From JAQBGV01 sp032128395 (lineage in GTDB: Bacteria; Planctomycetota; UBA8108; UBA1146): a DNA stretch of 64,000 nt. Within the stretch, counting starts at the first letter, position 1; every line of letters begins with the position of its first letter. Under the pieces are notes generated by a model, which saw only the letters and a list, made by a program, of their open reading frames with translations, ran no database searches and had not been told where the DNA came from. Below, one piece after another: positions 33,801 to 44,700 of the stretch. Location: positions 1-64,000 of the forward strand of contig JAQBGV010000046.1 in assembly GCA_032128395.1 (NCBI GenBank), given 5' to 3'. The position numbers and the translations under genes were made by a program.

Positions 33801-36573
33801 CGCGCAGGCGCACGTTGCCGGCCTGGCCGGGGAGATCGAGGCGCTCGCCGTCGGTCTGTTCGTGGACGACGTTTCGTGACGGGTCGTGCAGGTAGCTCGT
33901 CAGGTTCCCCATCGGGTCACGGGCCGACACGAGGCGCTCGAACGGGTCGTACGTGAAGAGCCAGGTGCGCGGGGCGACCACCCCGTCGCGAAGACGGCGG
34001 ACCTCGGTGTAGTCGTAGTCGGCTTGGATGACGCTGCCGTTCTGCCGCGAGCGGAGGTAGAGGCGATCGAGCTCGTCATGGACGAATTCGATGGTGTTCC
34101 CGGGCTGCGCGCCGCGGGTCGCCTCCCCGAGGAGCACACGAGTCCGATTCCCGGATGGATCGTACTCGTACTCCGTCGTGACGAATTCGGAGGAGGGCAG
34201 CCCTTGACAGTCGAGTTGCGGGGGGGAGATCGGCACGTCGAAGCTCCCCGACTCCTCGCAGGTCCGAACGCGCCGGTCGAGCGAGTCGTACTCGTAGAGA
34301 GTCGTCAGGTAGGAATTCGTCGGGTCGAGGGCTCCGTTCTCGTCGCGATTCTCGGTGCAAGTGCGGACCAGGTTGTCGTTCGCGTCGTAGTAGAAGGTCC
34401 GCACGATCGGCACCGTCGCAGTGGGGTCGATCACCGGGGAGAGCTCGAGGACGCGCTGGTCGAGCTCGTTGTAGAGGTTCGCGTTCGTCGCTCCCGCGGG
34501 GTCGGTCAGCGCGACGACGTTCCCGCGAGAGTCGTGCTCGTACTGCGTGGTAAGAGGGGTGCCGAGTGAGTCGGCGGTCTCGCTCACCAGCCGGCCGAGC
34601 GAGCTCCCGACGGTGCCGTAGACGTAGACGTCGTTCCGGCGCACCCCCGCGCCGTTGTCGGGGAGCACGTGGAGGACGAGCTCGCCGAAGGAATCGTAGG
34701 CGAAGTCCTCGACCACTGACGGGTCGGGGTGGATGGTCTGGATCCGATTCCCCGCGGCGTCGAAGACGTGCTCTGTGGTCCGTCCCGCCGGGTCGATCTC
34801 CGCCGTGAGGAAGTCCTCGGCGCAGCAGCCACCGTACCCCGGCTCGTATTCGAGGGTCGTGACGAGGATGTCCTGCGAGCCGATCGGCAGGTGCGATCCG
34901 GCGAGGCGCGTCAGCTGGCGCAGGTTGCCGCGCGAGACGCGGGGGCCCCCCGGGATGAGCGCCGACTCGTAGAGGTGTTGCGTGATCGCGCCGGTCGCAT
35001 GGACGACCTCTGTCACGAGGTGGTCCGGATCGTAGCTGGGGCGCGTCTCGTAGAAATCGGGGTCGGTGGAGCGGAGCTTGCCGGTCGGGCGGTTCTCCGT
35101 CTCCGTGGTCGGAAGCATCGGGTCGGCGAAGCCAGTGAACTCGCGGAGCAGCACGAGGCGGTTTTGCGCATCGTAGTAGTACTCGTCGACTGCGCCGCGG
35201 CGGTCGTTCTCGATCACGCGGAGCACCGCGCCGTGGTTCCCCGGGTCGGGGACGACCGTCGCGTAGTCGAGGTCGATCCGCGCGGCGCCTCCCTGCCAGG
35301 AGCTGAACAGCATGCGACCGAAGGGGAAACACGAGGGACACGAGGTCGAGTAACCGAACTCGATCCACTTCTGCCCCTTCGGATCGGTGATCGAGAGCAG
35401 ATCGTGGTTCAACCGATCATCGGCGAACCCCGTCGAGTAGGTGTATGCCGTCGTCTTCCCGGCGGGGAAGTCGTTCAGGGTCGGCGTCCCGACGACTGCG
35501 GGGCTCGTCATCGCGGCGAGGTCTCCCTCGCTGCCGCTCGGGTCCCCCGGGCCGTAGTACGAGTACGTGACCGTCCGTCCGTCGAAGTCGGTGAGCGAAG
35601 CGATGCGCCCCGGCGCGTCGTACGCGAGGGTGTGGACGTGCCCGAGGGTGTCGGTGATCGCCGAGAGTCGGCCGGCGGGGTCGTACGCGAAGACGAGCGC
35701 GTTCCCGTGGCGGTCGGCGATCTGATCGATCTTTCCCGACTGCGGCAGGCCCTGCGCCGGGTGGAACTGCCAGCTCCCGCCGTCGCCGAACGCCAGCACG
35801 AATCGGTCGAACGCGTCGAAGCTCCCCGACGTGAAGTGCCCCGGCGCCCCGTAGGTGCCGTCTGTCTGGAGTGTGAGCAGGTCGACGCGGCCGTGCCCGT
35901 CGCGGAGCACCACCCCCGCGCTCGTCGAAGTGACCCGGAGGTCGTAGGAGTGCGTCCAGCGGTGACCCATCGCGGTCGACTCGCCGAGGCGCGAGCGATA
36001 CGTCCTCGTGAACGCGAAATCGATGCCGCGTCCGCGCAGGAACAGATCGGTCTCCACGTGGGTGACCTCGCCGGAGTGACGGAGGATCATGTGCGCCGCT
36101 GAGTTCACCCCCCCATCTTCGTAGAAACACCCGCACGGTGCGGCGGGCGGCGGCGATGGCGGCTCGAGGAGCGCCTGGTAGATCGACAGGTCAGGAGGGC
36201 AGCCGGTGGGGCTCGAGACGCAGGTCAGGGGGTCCGGCGTCGGGTCGACGCCGCAGAGGTCGGGGGGTGGCAGCGGCGCCGCGCTCTGGAAGAGGAGCGC
36301 GAGCAGGGTGATCACGTCGGCGAGGTCGAGGACGCCGTCGTCGTTCGCATCCGCCGCCTTCTCGCAGGGGAGCGGCGGTTGGCCGGGCACGAACAGCGCG
36401 ATGAGGAGCGCGACCGGGTCGGAGATGTCGCGCGCGTCGTCGCCGTTGATATCTCCACGCCGGAAGGTGAAGTCCTGTCCCTCGACGAGCGACGGCGGCG
36501 CACCGAGAGCGAGGAACAGCAGTGCGAGGGCCGCACGGATCAAGAGACACCGCAATGCACACCTCCAGCTCAT
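30820..36573 (-). CDS. Giant RHS/YD-repeat secreted protein with N-terminal dockerin
   Basis: A 1917-residue protein. The signal peptide (about 1-32) is followed by two dockerin-like motifs (RRGDINGDDARDISDPVALL; DANDDGVLDLADVITLLALL) and a DUF6531-like RHS start (DFAFTRTYRSRLGES). A long run of YD repeats (YEYDSHGRLVRAVDAMGN and many more) extends to about residue 1550, where the RHS-associated core begins (ERYEYDDYG; NPYLFHGLRYRAESGGY; PLAGRFVD). The C-terminal about 270 residues are unlike known RHS toxins and contain three 25-residue repeats with PGRTKYSNITLKR. ATG 36573 is used; a TTG at 36555 with GGAGG upstream is an alternative. RHS shells usually encapsulate a C-terminal effector. 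No immunity gene is evident next to it. Confidence 0.9.
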   Translation of the reverse strand: MSWRCALRCLLIRAALALLFLALGAPPSLVEGQDFTFRRGDINGDDARDISDPVALLIALFVPGQPPLPCEKAADANDDGVLDLADVITLLALLFQSAAPLPPPDLCGVDPTPDPLTCVSSPTGCPPDLSIYQALLEPPSPPPAAPCGCFYEDGGVNSAAHMILRHSGEVTHVETDLFLRGRGIDFAFTRTYRSRLGESTAMGHRWTHSYDLRVTSTSAGVVLRDGHGRVDLLTLQTDGTYGAPGHFTSGSFDAFDRFVLAFGDGGSWQFHPAQGLPQSGKIDQIADRHGNALVFAYDPAGRLSAITDTLGHVHTLAYDAPGRIASLTDFDGRTVTYSYYGPGDPSGSEGDLAAMTSPAVVGTPTLNDFPAGKTTAYTYSTGFADDRLNHDLLSITDPKGQKWIEFGYSTSCPSCFPFGRMLFSSWQGGAARIDLDYATVVPDPGNHGAVLRVIENDRRGAVDEYYYDAQNRLVLLREFTGFADPMLPTTETENRPTGKLRSTDPDFYETRPSYDPDHLVTEVVHATGAITQHLYESALIPGGPRVSRGNLRQLTRLAGSHLPIGSQDILVTTLEYEPGYGGCCAEDFLTAEIDPAGRTTEHVFDAAGNRIQTIHPDPSVVEDFAYDSFGELVLHVLPDNGAGVRRNDVYVYGTVGSSLGRLVSETADSLGTPLTTQYEHDSRGNVVALTDPAGATNANLYNELDQRVLELSPVIDPTATVPIVRTFYYDANDNLVRTCTENRDENGALDPTNSYLTTLYEYDSLDRRVRTCEESGSFDVPISPPQLDCQGLPSSEFVTTEYEYDPSGNRTRVLLGEATRGAQPGNTIEFVHDELDRLYLRSRQNGSVIQADYDYTEVRRLRDGVVAPRTWLFTYDPFERLVSARDPMGNLTSYLHDPSRNVVHEQTDGERLDLPGQAGNVRLREVTTAFGDLSRPGGGQFLHFDPATQAPLTDGASSWSSGYAPISRITSLTDDDGAVTTYEYDSHGRLVRAVDAMGNEDLFSYDPRGSVVARTEIDLSTDPTVPAETYITAFAYDDLGRLISVTDPAGGVETFAYDSRNNRVRRVDARGNVTRSTYDSLDRLVAEVFDLTNTGDGTGTVVATATTQYQWDASSRLVAVTDPNGNTTTFAYDESDRRVLATSANGVEHTLVWNSFDDLVSATDPNGTVVQTTYDNLGRPTLRTILPGPGVSPATTFEEYAYDGLSRLVRAADDDSEVLRNFDSLGNLMSEVQNGRVVTYLHSGSGNRLSMTYPGGRGLDFAYDALARPTTITDPTTGPIITTTEYIGDRLLRQTDATDTTSDHHYDRQRRVEFIGHSQGATAGPPVQIDARGYAWDPVSNKIARDRTGPGSPIFSSLTYDSLDRLVRTLVTDDAGLPVRDTQYTLDLSGNRLEVTSGSCTGPYLLDPAAGGSVHQYAQTGCDLRSYDLAGNLLSRTPFGAPGAQFSYDDRDRMVGAVDPFSGTYTYEHDALGRRIASTHTLVAGSSRTEYLYDGPHVIEERDAVGAILATYVLSNPPDDNRIQMRRDLGAGPEDFYLRSEDLGSVVVLCDAAGAPVERYEYDDYGAPSFSDAAGIPLPGSLVGNPYLFHGLRYRAESGGYEADGRSLDPLAGRFVDVRTPWPDPYLQDGTASSMTGYDFAGNNPWSRGDATSDGQLLRGAVVGFESGHETGFESVAVSGYDLTHRLTRGRKSKTWQNQSDSDGARSVGPAAASAVSSLRGLPGRLATAGGVIPGGAVISSALPRSSSSRVLLNGPPLEYRAEFPEPPPWWRLQIGEVSAGPPTTGRLLAASNGWPVRWEGPELTRKRPGRTKYSNITLKRSSHGHEPGTLKGAALTENSNILLRRGNHGHEAGTLKRPGRTKYSNITLKRGYVHDGLSLFLELGPRLQSAGGMFNTISNMQKARHDAMMATIQNAR
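30954..31153 (-). repeat. Tandem 75-bp coding repeats at the RHS C-terminus
   Basis: Two full and one partial in-frame copies of a 25-codon unit. Copy 1 begins RPGRTKYSNITLKR and ends HGHEPGTLK. Copy 2 begins GAALTENSNILLRR and ends HGHEAGTLK. Copy 3 begins RPGRTKYSNITLKRGYVHD and runs into the unique C-terminus. The DNA of copies 1 and 3 is nearly identical in the KYSNITLKR part, so the duplication is recent or kept homogeneous. Confidence 0.85.
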
Positions 36574-36844
36574 GCTCGCTCCCGAGCCCCGGGCGGGGCG
36601 CGACTCCCCGACTCGAGCGGATCGGAAGGGCGCCAGCGGGTTCTCTACCGGACTGAGGGATTCAAGCCCGGCGCCATTGTACCCGCGGGACGGGTCGCAG
36701 CGCGCGGGTTGGAGAGGAGGGCGGGACCCCGAATTGAGCCATCCGGAACGACAGGCCGAGCGCCCGCGGCCCCTCGAGAGGACGAGGTCGCACGTGCGGA
36801 CTCGCCCTGCGCCCGAACTTCGGCGTTCCTGGACGCGACGAGAT

Positions 36845-37663
36845 TCAACTCCCGATCACTGAAATCCTGACCGTGGTCGAGGTCACTCCTGTCGGGGAAC
36901 TTCCAGCAACGGTGTAGGTGCGAGGCGCAGCGACTTCACGCGGAATTCCGGAAATCTTGCCTCCGATCGGATCGATGGAGAGACCGACGGGAAGGCTGGG
37001 GACGACCGCATAGAGCACGATCACTCCGCCGGAGTAGGTCGGCACGAGCGAGTCGATTTCCACGCCGACGGTGAACTCCCAAGCCACCTGCGAGTAGATC
37101 AGGTTCTCGGGTGGTCCCGGAGATCCAGACTCAGCCGACTCCATCGGAGGTGGTTCGGTCGCCGAGAGCGGCCCAGGGTCACCGCCCGAGAGTGGCAAGG
37201 GAGCAAGGACCTGAATGCTCAGCTCCGCGCTGTCGCTTCCACCAGAGTTCGAGGCGGTCACTGTGTAAGTGGTCAGCGGGGACAGTTGAGTCGGCGTCCC
37301 AGTGATACGACCGTTGGAAGTCGAGAGGGTCAAGCCGGGGGGCATGCCCGGTTGGACGGAATGACTCGCAAGGAAACCCCCGGAGGTGTAGCTCGGTACC
37401 AATGGCACAATTGCGGCGCCGAGGTGGAACGGCGGCGGCGAGGTGTAGCTGAGCCCCGTAGGTGGGACTTCCCCGATAGGTGTAGAACTCTGCGATCCAG
37501 GGCTCCCCACTTTCGGGGTGCAGCCACCACCGCGGTTCCCCTCCGGGTTGCACCCCGGAATCAGCAGCTGCGTGGCGAGGATCAGGCAAGCGATCGACAG
37601 TGGAATCCGGGTGGCGGCACGCTCTTCCCTGCCGCTCGAGGTCGCTCTCTCCTGGCTCTTCAT
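36845..37663 (-). CDS. Putative-Ig-repeat lipoprotein
   Basis: A 272-residue protein. The N-terminal signal ends in lipobox IPGC (Cys38). After a Gly/Ser/Pro-rich spacer come two putative-Ig (He_PIG-like) domains, each with the pattern GMPPGLTLSTSNGRITGTP or SLPVGLSIDPIGGKISGIP followed by TYTVT-like strands. Such domains are common in bacterial surface proteins and often mediate binding. The ATG at 37663 follows GGAGA. The RHS gene starts about 270 bases downstream on the same strand, so it may or may not be co-transcribed. Ligand unknown. Confidence 0.75.
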   Translation of the reverse strand: MKSQERATSSGREERAATRIPLSIACLILATQLLIPGCNPEGNRGGGCTPKVGSPGSQSSTPIGEVPPTGLSYTSPPPFHLGAAIVPLVPSYTSGGFLASHSVQPGMPPGLTLSTSNGRITGTPTQLSPLTTYTVTASNSGGSDSAELSIQVLAPLPLSGGDPGPLSATEPPPMESAESGSPGPPENLIYSQVAWEFTVGVEIDSLVPTYSGGVIVLYAVVPSLPVGLSIDPIGGKISGIPREVAAPRTYTVAGSSPTGVTSTTVRISVIGS

Positions 37664-37965
37664 GGTTCGTCTCCTCTCCCGTTCTTGCCCATCGGCGATC
37701 GATGACGCTACCAGCGATCGATCGTGCCTGCGGGGGTCGTGTGCCCCTACTCTCTAGGAGCGACGATTCCCGGTGGAGAGGACCAAGCGACTTCAAGTTT
37801 CGTGAGTGGGTCGGCTCGAAGAGCAGACAAGAGGGGAGTATCCGCTAGCAGGATGGGAGCACCGATGGACGACACACGCTCCGCGGGGTCGAGGGAACGC
37901 TCCCATTCCGGCGGATCAGCCTCATCAGGGAATCTCCGACGCCCTTTTCGCGCGGTCGGGGCCGC
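37664..37965. other. Intergenic region
   Basis: About 300 bases between two leftward lipoprotein genes. It contains two copies of GCGATCGAT (37695-37703 and 37714-37722), each containing the palindrome CGATCG, 30-60 bases upstream of the 272-residue lipoprotein gene. They could be operator half-sites. Nothing else was recognised. Confidence 0.35.
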
Positions 37966-38445
37966 CTAGTGGTCCCCTGTCGGTGCGTGGTTCGCGGCGG
38001 GGGAGGGAGACCCTCCGTGGATCGCCGCGGTCGAGGCCGGGCTCTCGTCCGCATCCTGGTCCGGCAGCTCGTACGCCATCCCCGAGACGTGGATCCACGA
38101 CGTCCAGTCGGGGATGGGGAAGATCGTGAACTTCCAGAACGATGCGGGGCTGTACTGGAAGCTCAGGTGCGCAATGCCGTCCGCCCCGAGCTGTTCCGCG
38201 GTGCTGGTCAGCCATTCGACCGCGTCGTCGAGCTCGACGGGGGCGAGCGGGATGACCCCGAAGAGATAGAAGCCGGACTTGTAGTAGGAGATGACCTCCA
38301 GTGGGCGCGACCCTTCGGGGGCTTCGTCCTGGCTCACCCGCATGCGACTGGTCTGCAAGTACTCCTGGAGATTGGCCTCGTTCGTCGTCACGCAGGACGA
38401 GCAGAGGAACGCGAGAGCGAGAGTGGCAAGGAATCGGGTAGGCAT
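37966..38445 (-). CDS. Small lipoprotein, function unknown
   Basis: A 159-residue protein with a good lipoprotein signal (MPTRFLATLALAFLCSSC, Cys18). ATG 38445 is preceded by GGAGG. The mature part has a compact mixed segment (PLEVISYYKSGFYLFGVIPL; EQLGADGIAHLSFQYSP) that recalls small heavy-metal-binding or YbjQ-like folds (GADAIVN-type pattern), then an Asp/Ser/Ala-rich tail. No family could be named with confidence. Confidence 0.7.
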   Translation of the reverse strand: MPTRFLATLALAFLCSSCVTTNEANLQEYLQTSRMRVSQDEAPEGSRPLEVISYYKSGFYLFGVIPLAPVELDDAVEWLTSTAEQLGADGIAHLSFQYSPASFWKFTIFPIPDWTSWIHVSGMAYELPDQDADESPASTAAIHGGSPSPAANHAPTGDH

Positions 38446-38673
38446 GAGTTCCTCCAGAGGGGGATCCTACCGGTGTATCGGATGGCGGGCCGAGTCCCTT
38501 GAGGGGTGAGACGGGAGAGACCCGCAACAAGGGCTCCACCGCCAACTGTCCCGGATCGAACCATCGTGGCGCAATCACCCAACCGAGTTCACAATGCGCG
38601 GCGCAGAAGTGCCCATGATTTTCCGAACCAGGACCTCGCGAGCGGAGCGACAGCATGCCTCGGAGCAAGCAGC

Positions 38674-38728
38674 GCCTGCGATGCGAACGATGACGGAGTC
38701 ATCGACATCGCGGACGTGATCGCGCCTC
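38674..38728 (+). pseudogene. Decayed dockerin-like fragment
   Basis: Plus-strand codons from 38674 read ACDANDDGVIDIADVIA, an almost perfect dockerin-like calcium loop of the kind found in four other proteins here. After ADVIA the frame is lost; shifting by one base would continue as LLAH and a Pro-rich tail. There is no start codon or signal peptide upstream, and its end runs into the 3' end of the giant gene on the other strand. It is best read as the remnant of a former dockerin gene. Confidence 0.55.
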
Positions 38729-41700
38729 CTAGCCCATTCCTGTGGGGTGTTGGAGCGACCGCTGCCGCCACACCACCCACGCCGCCGCCACCAGGAGCAT
38801 CACCCAGGAGAGTAGCTGCAGCGTCGCGCCGTCCTTCGTCAGACGCAGGTTCAAGCTCGCGTCCGCGTCGCTGCGACGGAAAGTGTACGTCACCGCGCCC
38901 GCCTCCGGGGTCGCCGGGGGAAAGCCTGCAGCTGCGCGCAGCCTCGCGGTGTCCGGCAGCGGGGTGAGGCCGCCGCTCGGGTCGATCGGTCGCGGCTTCG
39001 CAGCTTCTGCCGCAGAGGTCGCCGGGAGCGGGGACAGCGCCCGCCATCCCGGGTACGGATGCGGCGAGAGGAGTGACTCGGCTCCGGGTCCGGTCCCCGT
39101 CTGTTGCGGTTCTTCTCCCCCAGCGGCGGGGGAGTCCGCGCGGCTGCCGCCGCGCCACCCCTTTCCGTGGAGGAACTGCGCGCGGTCCTGGAACGCCTCC
39201 TCGTCGGGGGCGGCGCCGGCTTCGCGCCCGGCCTCCGCTTCGAGGGCTTGGCGGATCTGCTGCTGCGCCTGCTGGGTCCTCTGAATCACCTGGTCGTTGT
39301 CGCGCCACTGTTGTTCGAGATTCTTCTCGCCGAAGATCCCCAGCTGCGACATCTCCCCAGCGCTGCGGTTCAGCTCCGAGAGACCGGCGAGAGAATCGCC
39401 GAGCTGCTGCTCGATCTTCGCGAGCTGTTGCGCCGCACGCTCACGGCCACGACGGGACTGCATCCCTTGAGATGCATCGAGCACCGTCGCTTGCTGTTCC
39501 ATCAGCTGCCGCAGGCGTTCGGCATGGCGGGCGCTCGGTGGTGCCTGTTGCATGCGACCGCCGCTCTCGGTCACGGCGTAGCCCTCGGGGAAGCGCACTG
39601 TCCAGATCGTCTCGACCACCTGTACGGCATCGTTCACGACCGTGGGGGCCTCGAGCTCGGCGTGTGCTCGGAGCGATGGGAGATCGACGTCGCGCTCGGC
39701 GTAGGTCAGGACGATCTCGCGGGCGAGTTGCGACCCGACCGCGGGGTCGACTGGGATCCGCAGCCGAGCGGGGTTGGCGCGGCCGGTGGCGCCTGGCTCG
39801 CTCGCGACCGCGACCGGGATCCCGTCGACGGTGACGCCCCACAACGTCGCACCCAACGGGAGGTCGACCGTGAGGAACTGCAGCCGCTCGTTGAGGAGGG
39901 TGATCGCCGCCTCGCTCCGCATCGTGCCGTCGCGGCCGAGGCGGGTCGTGATGTCGACGAGCGGGATCACCGCCGCGAGCCCCTCGGCGACTTCGATCTC
40001 CTCCTCGGCGAGAGTGAGCTTCCAATCGACCGCGCCCGCGGTGAAGGTCGCGCGGATGCTCTCGGCGCGGACCCCGGCGGGGAGGAACGGTACGCGCTCC
40101 CGTTCGATCGGGGTCAGTCCGGTCGGGGTGAGGGCGAGGGTGAGCGAGCGCTCCGGCTGGACGACGCCGACGTACACCTCGGTCTCCTCGAGCGGCTGGC
40201 CTCCGTCGATGACGACGACGGGGGCGAGCACGATCGGGGTCGCATCATCTCCCTCGGAGCCGCGCGGAATTCGGTGGAGGAGGTCGATCTCGACGATTCC
40301 GGTCACCGGCGAGAGGAGTTGGATGACGACCTCGGTGCCGGCGTCACCGCGTCGCACGACGCGGCTGCGTTCGTCGCGCACCGTCAGGTCGACCAGTTCG
40401 GCACCGGGGGGGATTCGGAGGACGAAGGTGTCCCGACCGGAGAAGCGCACCTCCGGTACTATGCGTGAGTGGACGGTGAGCTCTTCCTCGCCGAGGTGCG
40501 CGAAGGAGACGACGGTCGCGCGGAGTCGACTCGCGCGCGGATGAACCGTGATGGCGAGAGGCGCCTCGGCGCGCACCGTTCGGAACGCGAAGCGGGTCCG
40601 ATCGCGCGGCGCCAGCGACATCCACGGGGCCGCGCGCTCGACCGGAACCGCCTCCCACGTCGAACCACCTGCGCTGGCGAGATCGATCCCCTCCTCCGAG
40701 GCGATCGTCCAGGTGACGGTCTCCTCGAGCCGCGTCCCCGCGTCGGCGAGCGTGCGCAGCGCTGGGAGTGAGAGCGCGGTCGGAGTCTCGCCGGTGAATT
40801 CGAGCTCGGCGGACCAGACGATCGCATCGCCGACCGCGGCGCGCGCGCCGAGGTCGAGGATCAACTCACGTCCGGTTCCTGCGGGGACGACCTCGAAACG
40901 CCTCAGCTTTGCGGTCTCCACGTTCGGCACGGTCCATCCGTCGGGGAGCGCGACGCGCAGGCGGAGCGGCCCTCGCTCGACTTGGGTGAAACGAGTGCGC
41001 ACGAAGACCTGCAGTCGGTCGGCGGCGATGCGGGCGACCGCTTCGGTTTCGAGATTCGCTCGCGATGGAGCGGGAACGAGCGAGAGCGACGAGCCGGCGG
41101 CGCTGCCATGTCCGTGGTGGACCCGGTCGGCGCGGATCCCGTCGATGCGCACCGCCTCCCCGGCCTCCGTGATCGAGGCGCGGGCGAGATCGGAGAGCGC
41201 GTCGGGGGAGAAGCGCCACCCTTCGCCATGACTCAGACCGACGAAGGTCTCCTGTCGCACCGCGCCCTCGAGGGTCAGGGTGGGGAGAACAGTGGTGCGA
41301 GCGTCGGCGAACCCGAGGATGCGGAAGCGAACCGCTTCGACCGGGACCCGAAAACTCACCTCGAGGAACGATCTGCCGTTCTCGGTGAGCACGCTCCACT
41401 CCGAAACCTGCGTCCCGTCGATCGCGACGACCTCCCATCCCCCTTCGATCCGGTAGCGCGCCCGTTCGACGGGACGACCACTGGCACCGACGAGTTCGAT
41501 TCGGACGAGGTCGAGCCGGTCGTCGACCGCGCGCAATTCGGTGTACGAGACCGAAGAGACCTGCGCCGAGAGATCTCCCTCGATCCGGGGGAAACTCCAG
41601 GTGAGCGCGAAGCTGCCGGTCGGACCGACGTCGATCGCGAAGTGGTCCTCGGTGTCGGGATCGAGGGCGAGGCCGGGGGACGAGCGCGCCGCATCGATCT

Positions 41701-44700
41701 CGGCGCCCGTGGGGAGGACGCCGGTGACCCGTGCCGCGGCAGCCGCGACGATCGGGGTGCCGATCGAGTACACCCCGAGGTTTCGGGAGATCTCACCGAC
41801 CCATTCGAGCTCGAGTTGATGGATACGACGTCCGCGCAGGAGCAGCTGATGCGCCCCTGCGATCGGGGTCGTGCCCGCCGGGGCGCCGTCGACGGTCGCC
41901 CGTTCGAGACGCGCGCCGCCCACCGGGAGGGAGAGCGTCACCCACTTCTCGGGCTCGAGGACTTGGACCGGCATCGTGCCGCGCAACCGGTAGCGATCCC
42001 CCTCGAGTTCGAGGGTGTAGCTCCCGGCACCGACCGCGTACGGGACCGGCGTGTCGGCTACTTCTGGGAGCGGGATCTCATCCGGATGGGCGAGACGCCA
42101 CAGCTCCCGAAAGCGCTTCTCGGAGATGTACACCTTCGGAGACTCGGCACCCGAAGCCCAAGGCGGGCCATCGGGACCGTACGGGATCAGCACGGTATCG
42201 AACGGGGTCGGGAGCGCCGGCAGTTCGATCGCGCGGGTCGGCTCACCCTCTTGCGCGGTGACGGTCCCCGGCCCTGCGATCGTCGCGACCAACAGGATCG
42301 CGCCCGCGACCGCTCCTTCGAGGAACGCGAGGCGCCGCTGTCTGCGGCTCGCGAGTCCTGCGGCCGCAGCCCGCACGAGCAGACGAATGCCACCGAGTGC
42401 GAGCGCCACGACCAGTCCCTCGCAGAGCGGGATCCAGAGGAACGGCGACTCCCAACCGAAAGCGGGGGGGAGAAAAGTGCCGACGAAGAGCCCGACGCCG
42501 ATCAGCAGCCAAAGTTCTCGACTCCGACGCAGGCGATCGAGGATGAAGCAGGCGATCAGGGCCGCTCCGAAGATGAAGCGCACCCGTCCCTGACTTCCGA
42601 GGATGTCTCGGTAGCGGAGTTCCGCCCGCGGGCTCCCGCCATATTTCGACAGGATCACTCGACGCCCGGCGGCGAGGAGCGGCGGACGCACCGCGGGGGC
42701 CTTACCGACCCCGGCGATCTCGTCGCCGGCCTTCCGGGGAGCGAGGCTGCGCCCGGCCCCGGAAGCGGCCGCCTCTTCCACGAGCGCGCCCTCCGCCTCG
42801 GCCGGAGTCAGAGCGGGCGCCGAGACGTATGGCCGCGCCGCGCGGGCCGCCTCGAAGATCGAGAAGCGCGGCAGCCGTCCGTGGAGTAGCGCTCCGAAGA
42901 AAGAGTTCGCGAAGTACTGCACTCTCTCCTCGGAACGGGGGTCGGCGGGGAGCAGGTTTCCCCCCTCTCCCGCGAACACGCGAATCCCCTCGGGGTGGTG
43001 GATCGTCCACCGGGTCTCCCCGACCGGGACTCCGACGAGTCGAGGTCCTTGCTCGCGCCACGTGCCGTAGCCGTCGAGGGCGCGAGCTCGGCCATCGCGC
43101 GGTCGTTCCGTGGTGATCGAGAGACGCGCGTGCGAGCGAGGCGGCAGTGGGATCGCGATGCGCCGGAACCCGGCGGGGACCCCTCCTTCGTCGGTCCGGA
43201 CGTGCCGGATCGGCTCGCCATCGATCGTCACTGCGAGACAACGTGCATCGGCGGGGAGGTCGATGCGCAGGGTCTGTTCTCGGGCGGAGGAGAGGAGGAT
43301 CTCGCTCTCGGTGCGGCTCGTTCCGTCGCGCCCGAGCACGGTGTTGATGACGAGCTCGCGGGCGAGCTGAGTGAGGACCGGTGCGCGCGCGTGGAGGATC
43401 GTGGTAAAGGTCCCGGCGCCGCCGAGGCGGCGATGGCGGAACGCTTCGAGGAGGCGTCCCTCGAGCCATGGCTCCGCGAAGTCGGGAAGATCGTCGAGCT
43501 CGATCCGCGCGAGTCCTGTTCCCGGGGCGATCTCGACCTCGACCGAACCCTGGCTCTGGACCGCGAGGAACCGCGCGCCGCCGAAGTCACCCCCGAGGCC
43601 GATCTCGGGGAACGCGATCGGAGTCCCGGGGATCGCGGGTACTTCCAGCTCGACGCGGATCTGACGCATCCCGGTCCACGGTCGGACGAACCGTACGGTT
43701 TGTCGGCCGCCGGCGGAGTCCGCGACCACTTCGCGGATGCCATCGCCGAGCACGTGTACCGCGACATCGGCGCCGAGCGGTGGATGTTCGATGGTGAGGA
43801 CATCGACCGCGCGGTCGAGCACGATCACCTGGAGGTCGGTGCGGATGCGCACCGCGTGCGCGGTCCCCTGGGGGCCGTGGGTGCGCTCGGCCGCGAGAAC
43901 GTGGGTCACCGAACGGACCTCGCCCTGCGCGGGGAGGCGCCTCGCGGTGAACGCGACGGTCGGGGTGGCGGACGCGGTGGTCACCCCTGCGACGAGGCGT
44001 GCGCCGATCGCGCCGAGACCGTTCCCGGATGGGGACTGCGCCAGTGCATCGAGTTCTTCCGCGGGGAGCGTGCGCCAGCCATCGAGCTCGCTCCTGGCGA
44101 GGAGGAGGTCGTTCGAGAGCACGATCCCGAGGTCGGTGCGTTCGAGGAGCGCGGACTCCCCGGTGGTGGCGACCGGGCGGGGGAGCGCGAACTGCGCGAT
44201 CCGTCCCTCGGGACCCGGAGCTTCGGGGAACTCGATCGGTTCGAGGACGATCCGCGCGACGAGAGGGTGCGTTCCATCGAGGGAGCGTGGCGGGACGATG
44301 CGGATCTGCCGCGCACCATCGCGTGCGACCTCCTCCCAGCGGAGCGCCGGGCCGCCGTCTGCGCGATCGAGCGAGACCACCTGCCACTCGGGGGGGACGT
44401 CGAGCGCGAGTTCGACCGCTCGCCCCGCGGGGACTCGCCACTGGAGCACGCCGTGGGCGCGACGCCGCTCGAGATCCTCGAGGACGAGGTAGCTCTGGCG
44501 CAGGGTGACCTGTGGCGTGTCTTCGATGACCTGCAGAGCGAGACGTGCGGGGAGCCGGCTGAACACGAAACGGCCGACCGGGGCGTGCGTCGCGACGTCG
44601 GGCGCCCCGGACCGACGGGGGAATTCCCGCAGAGCGGTGCCGATGCTCGGATCGAGCGGTTCGACCCCGGCTTGTTCATCGACCCGGAGCGTCCCTCGCG

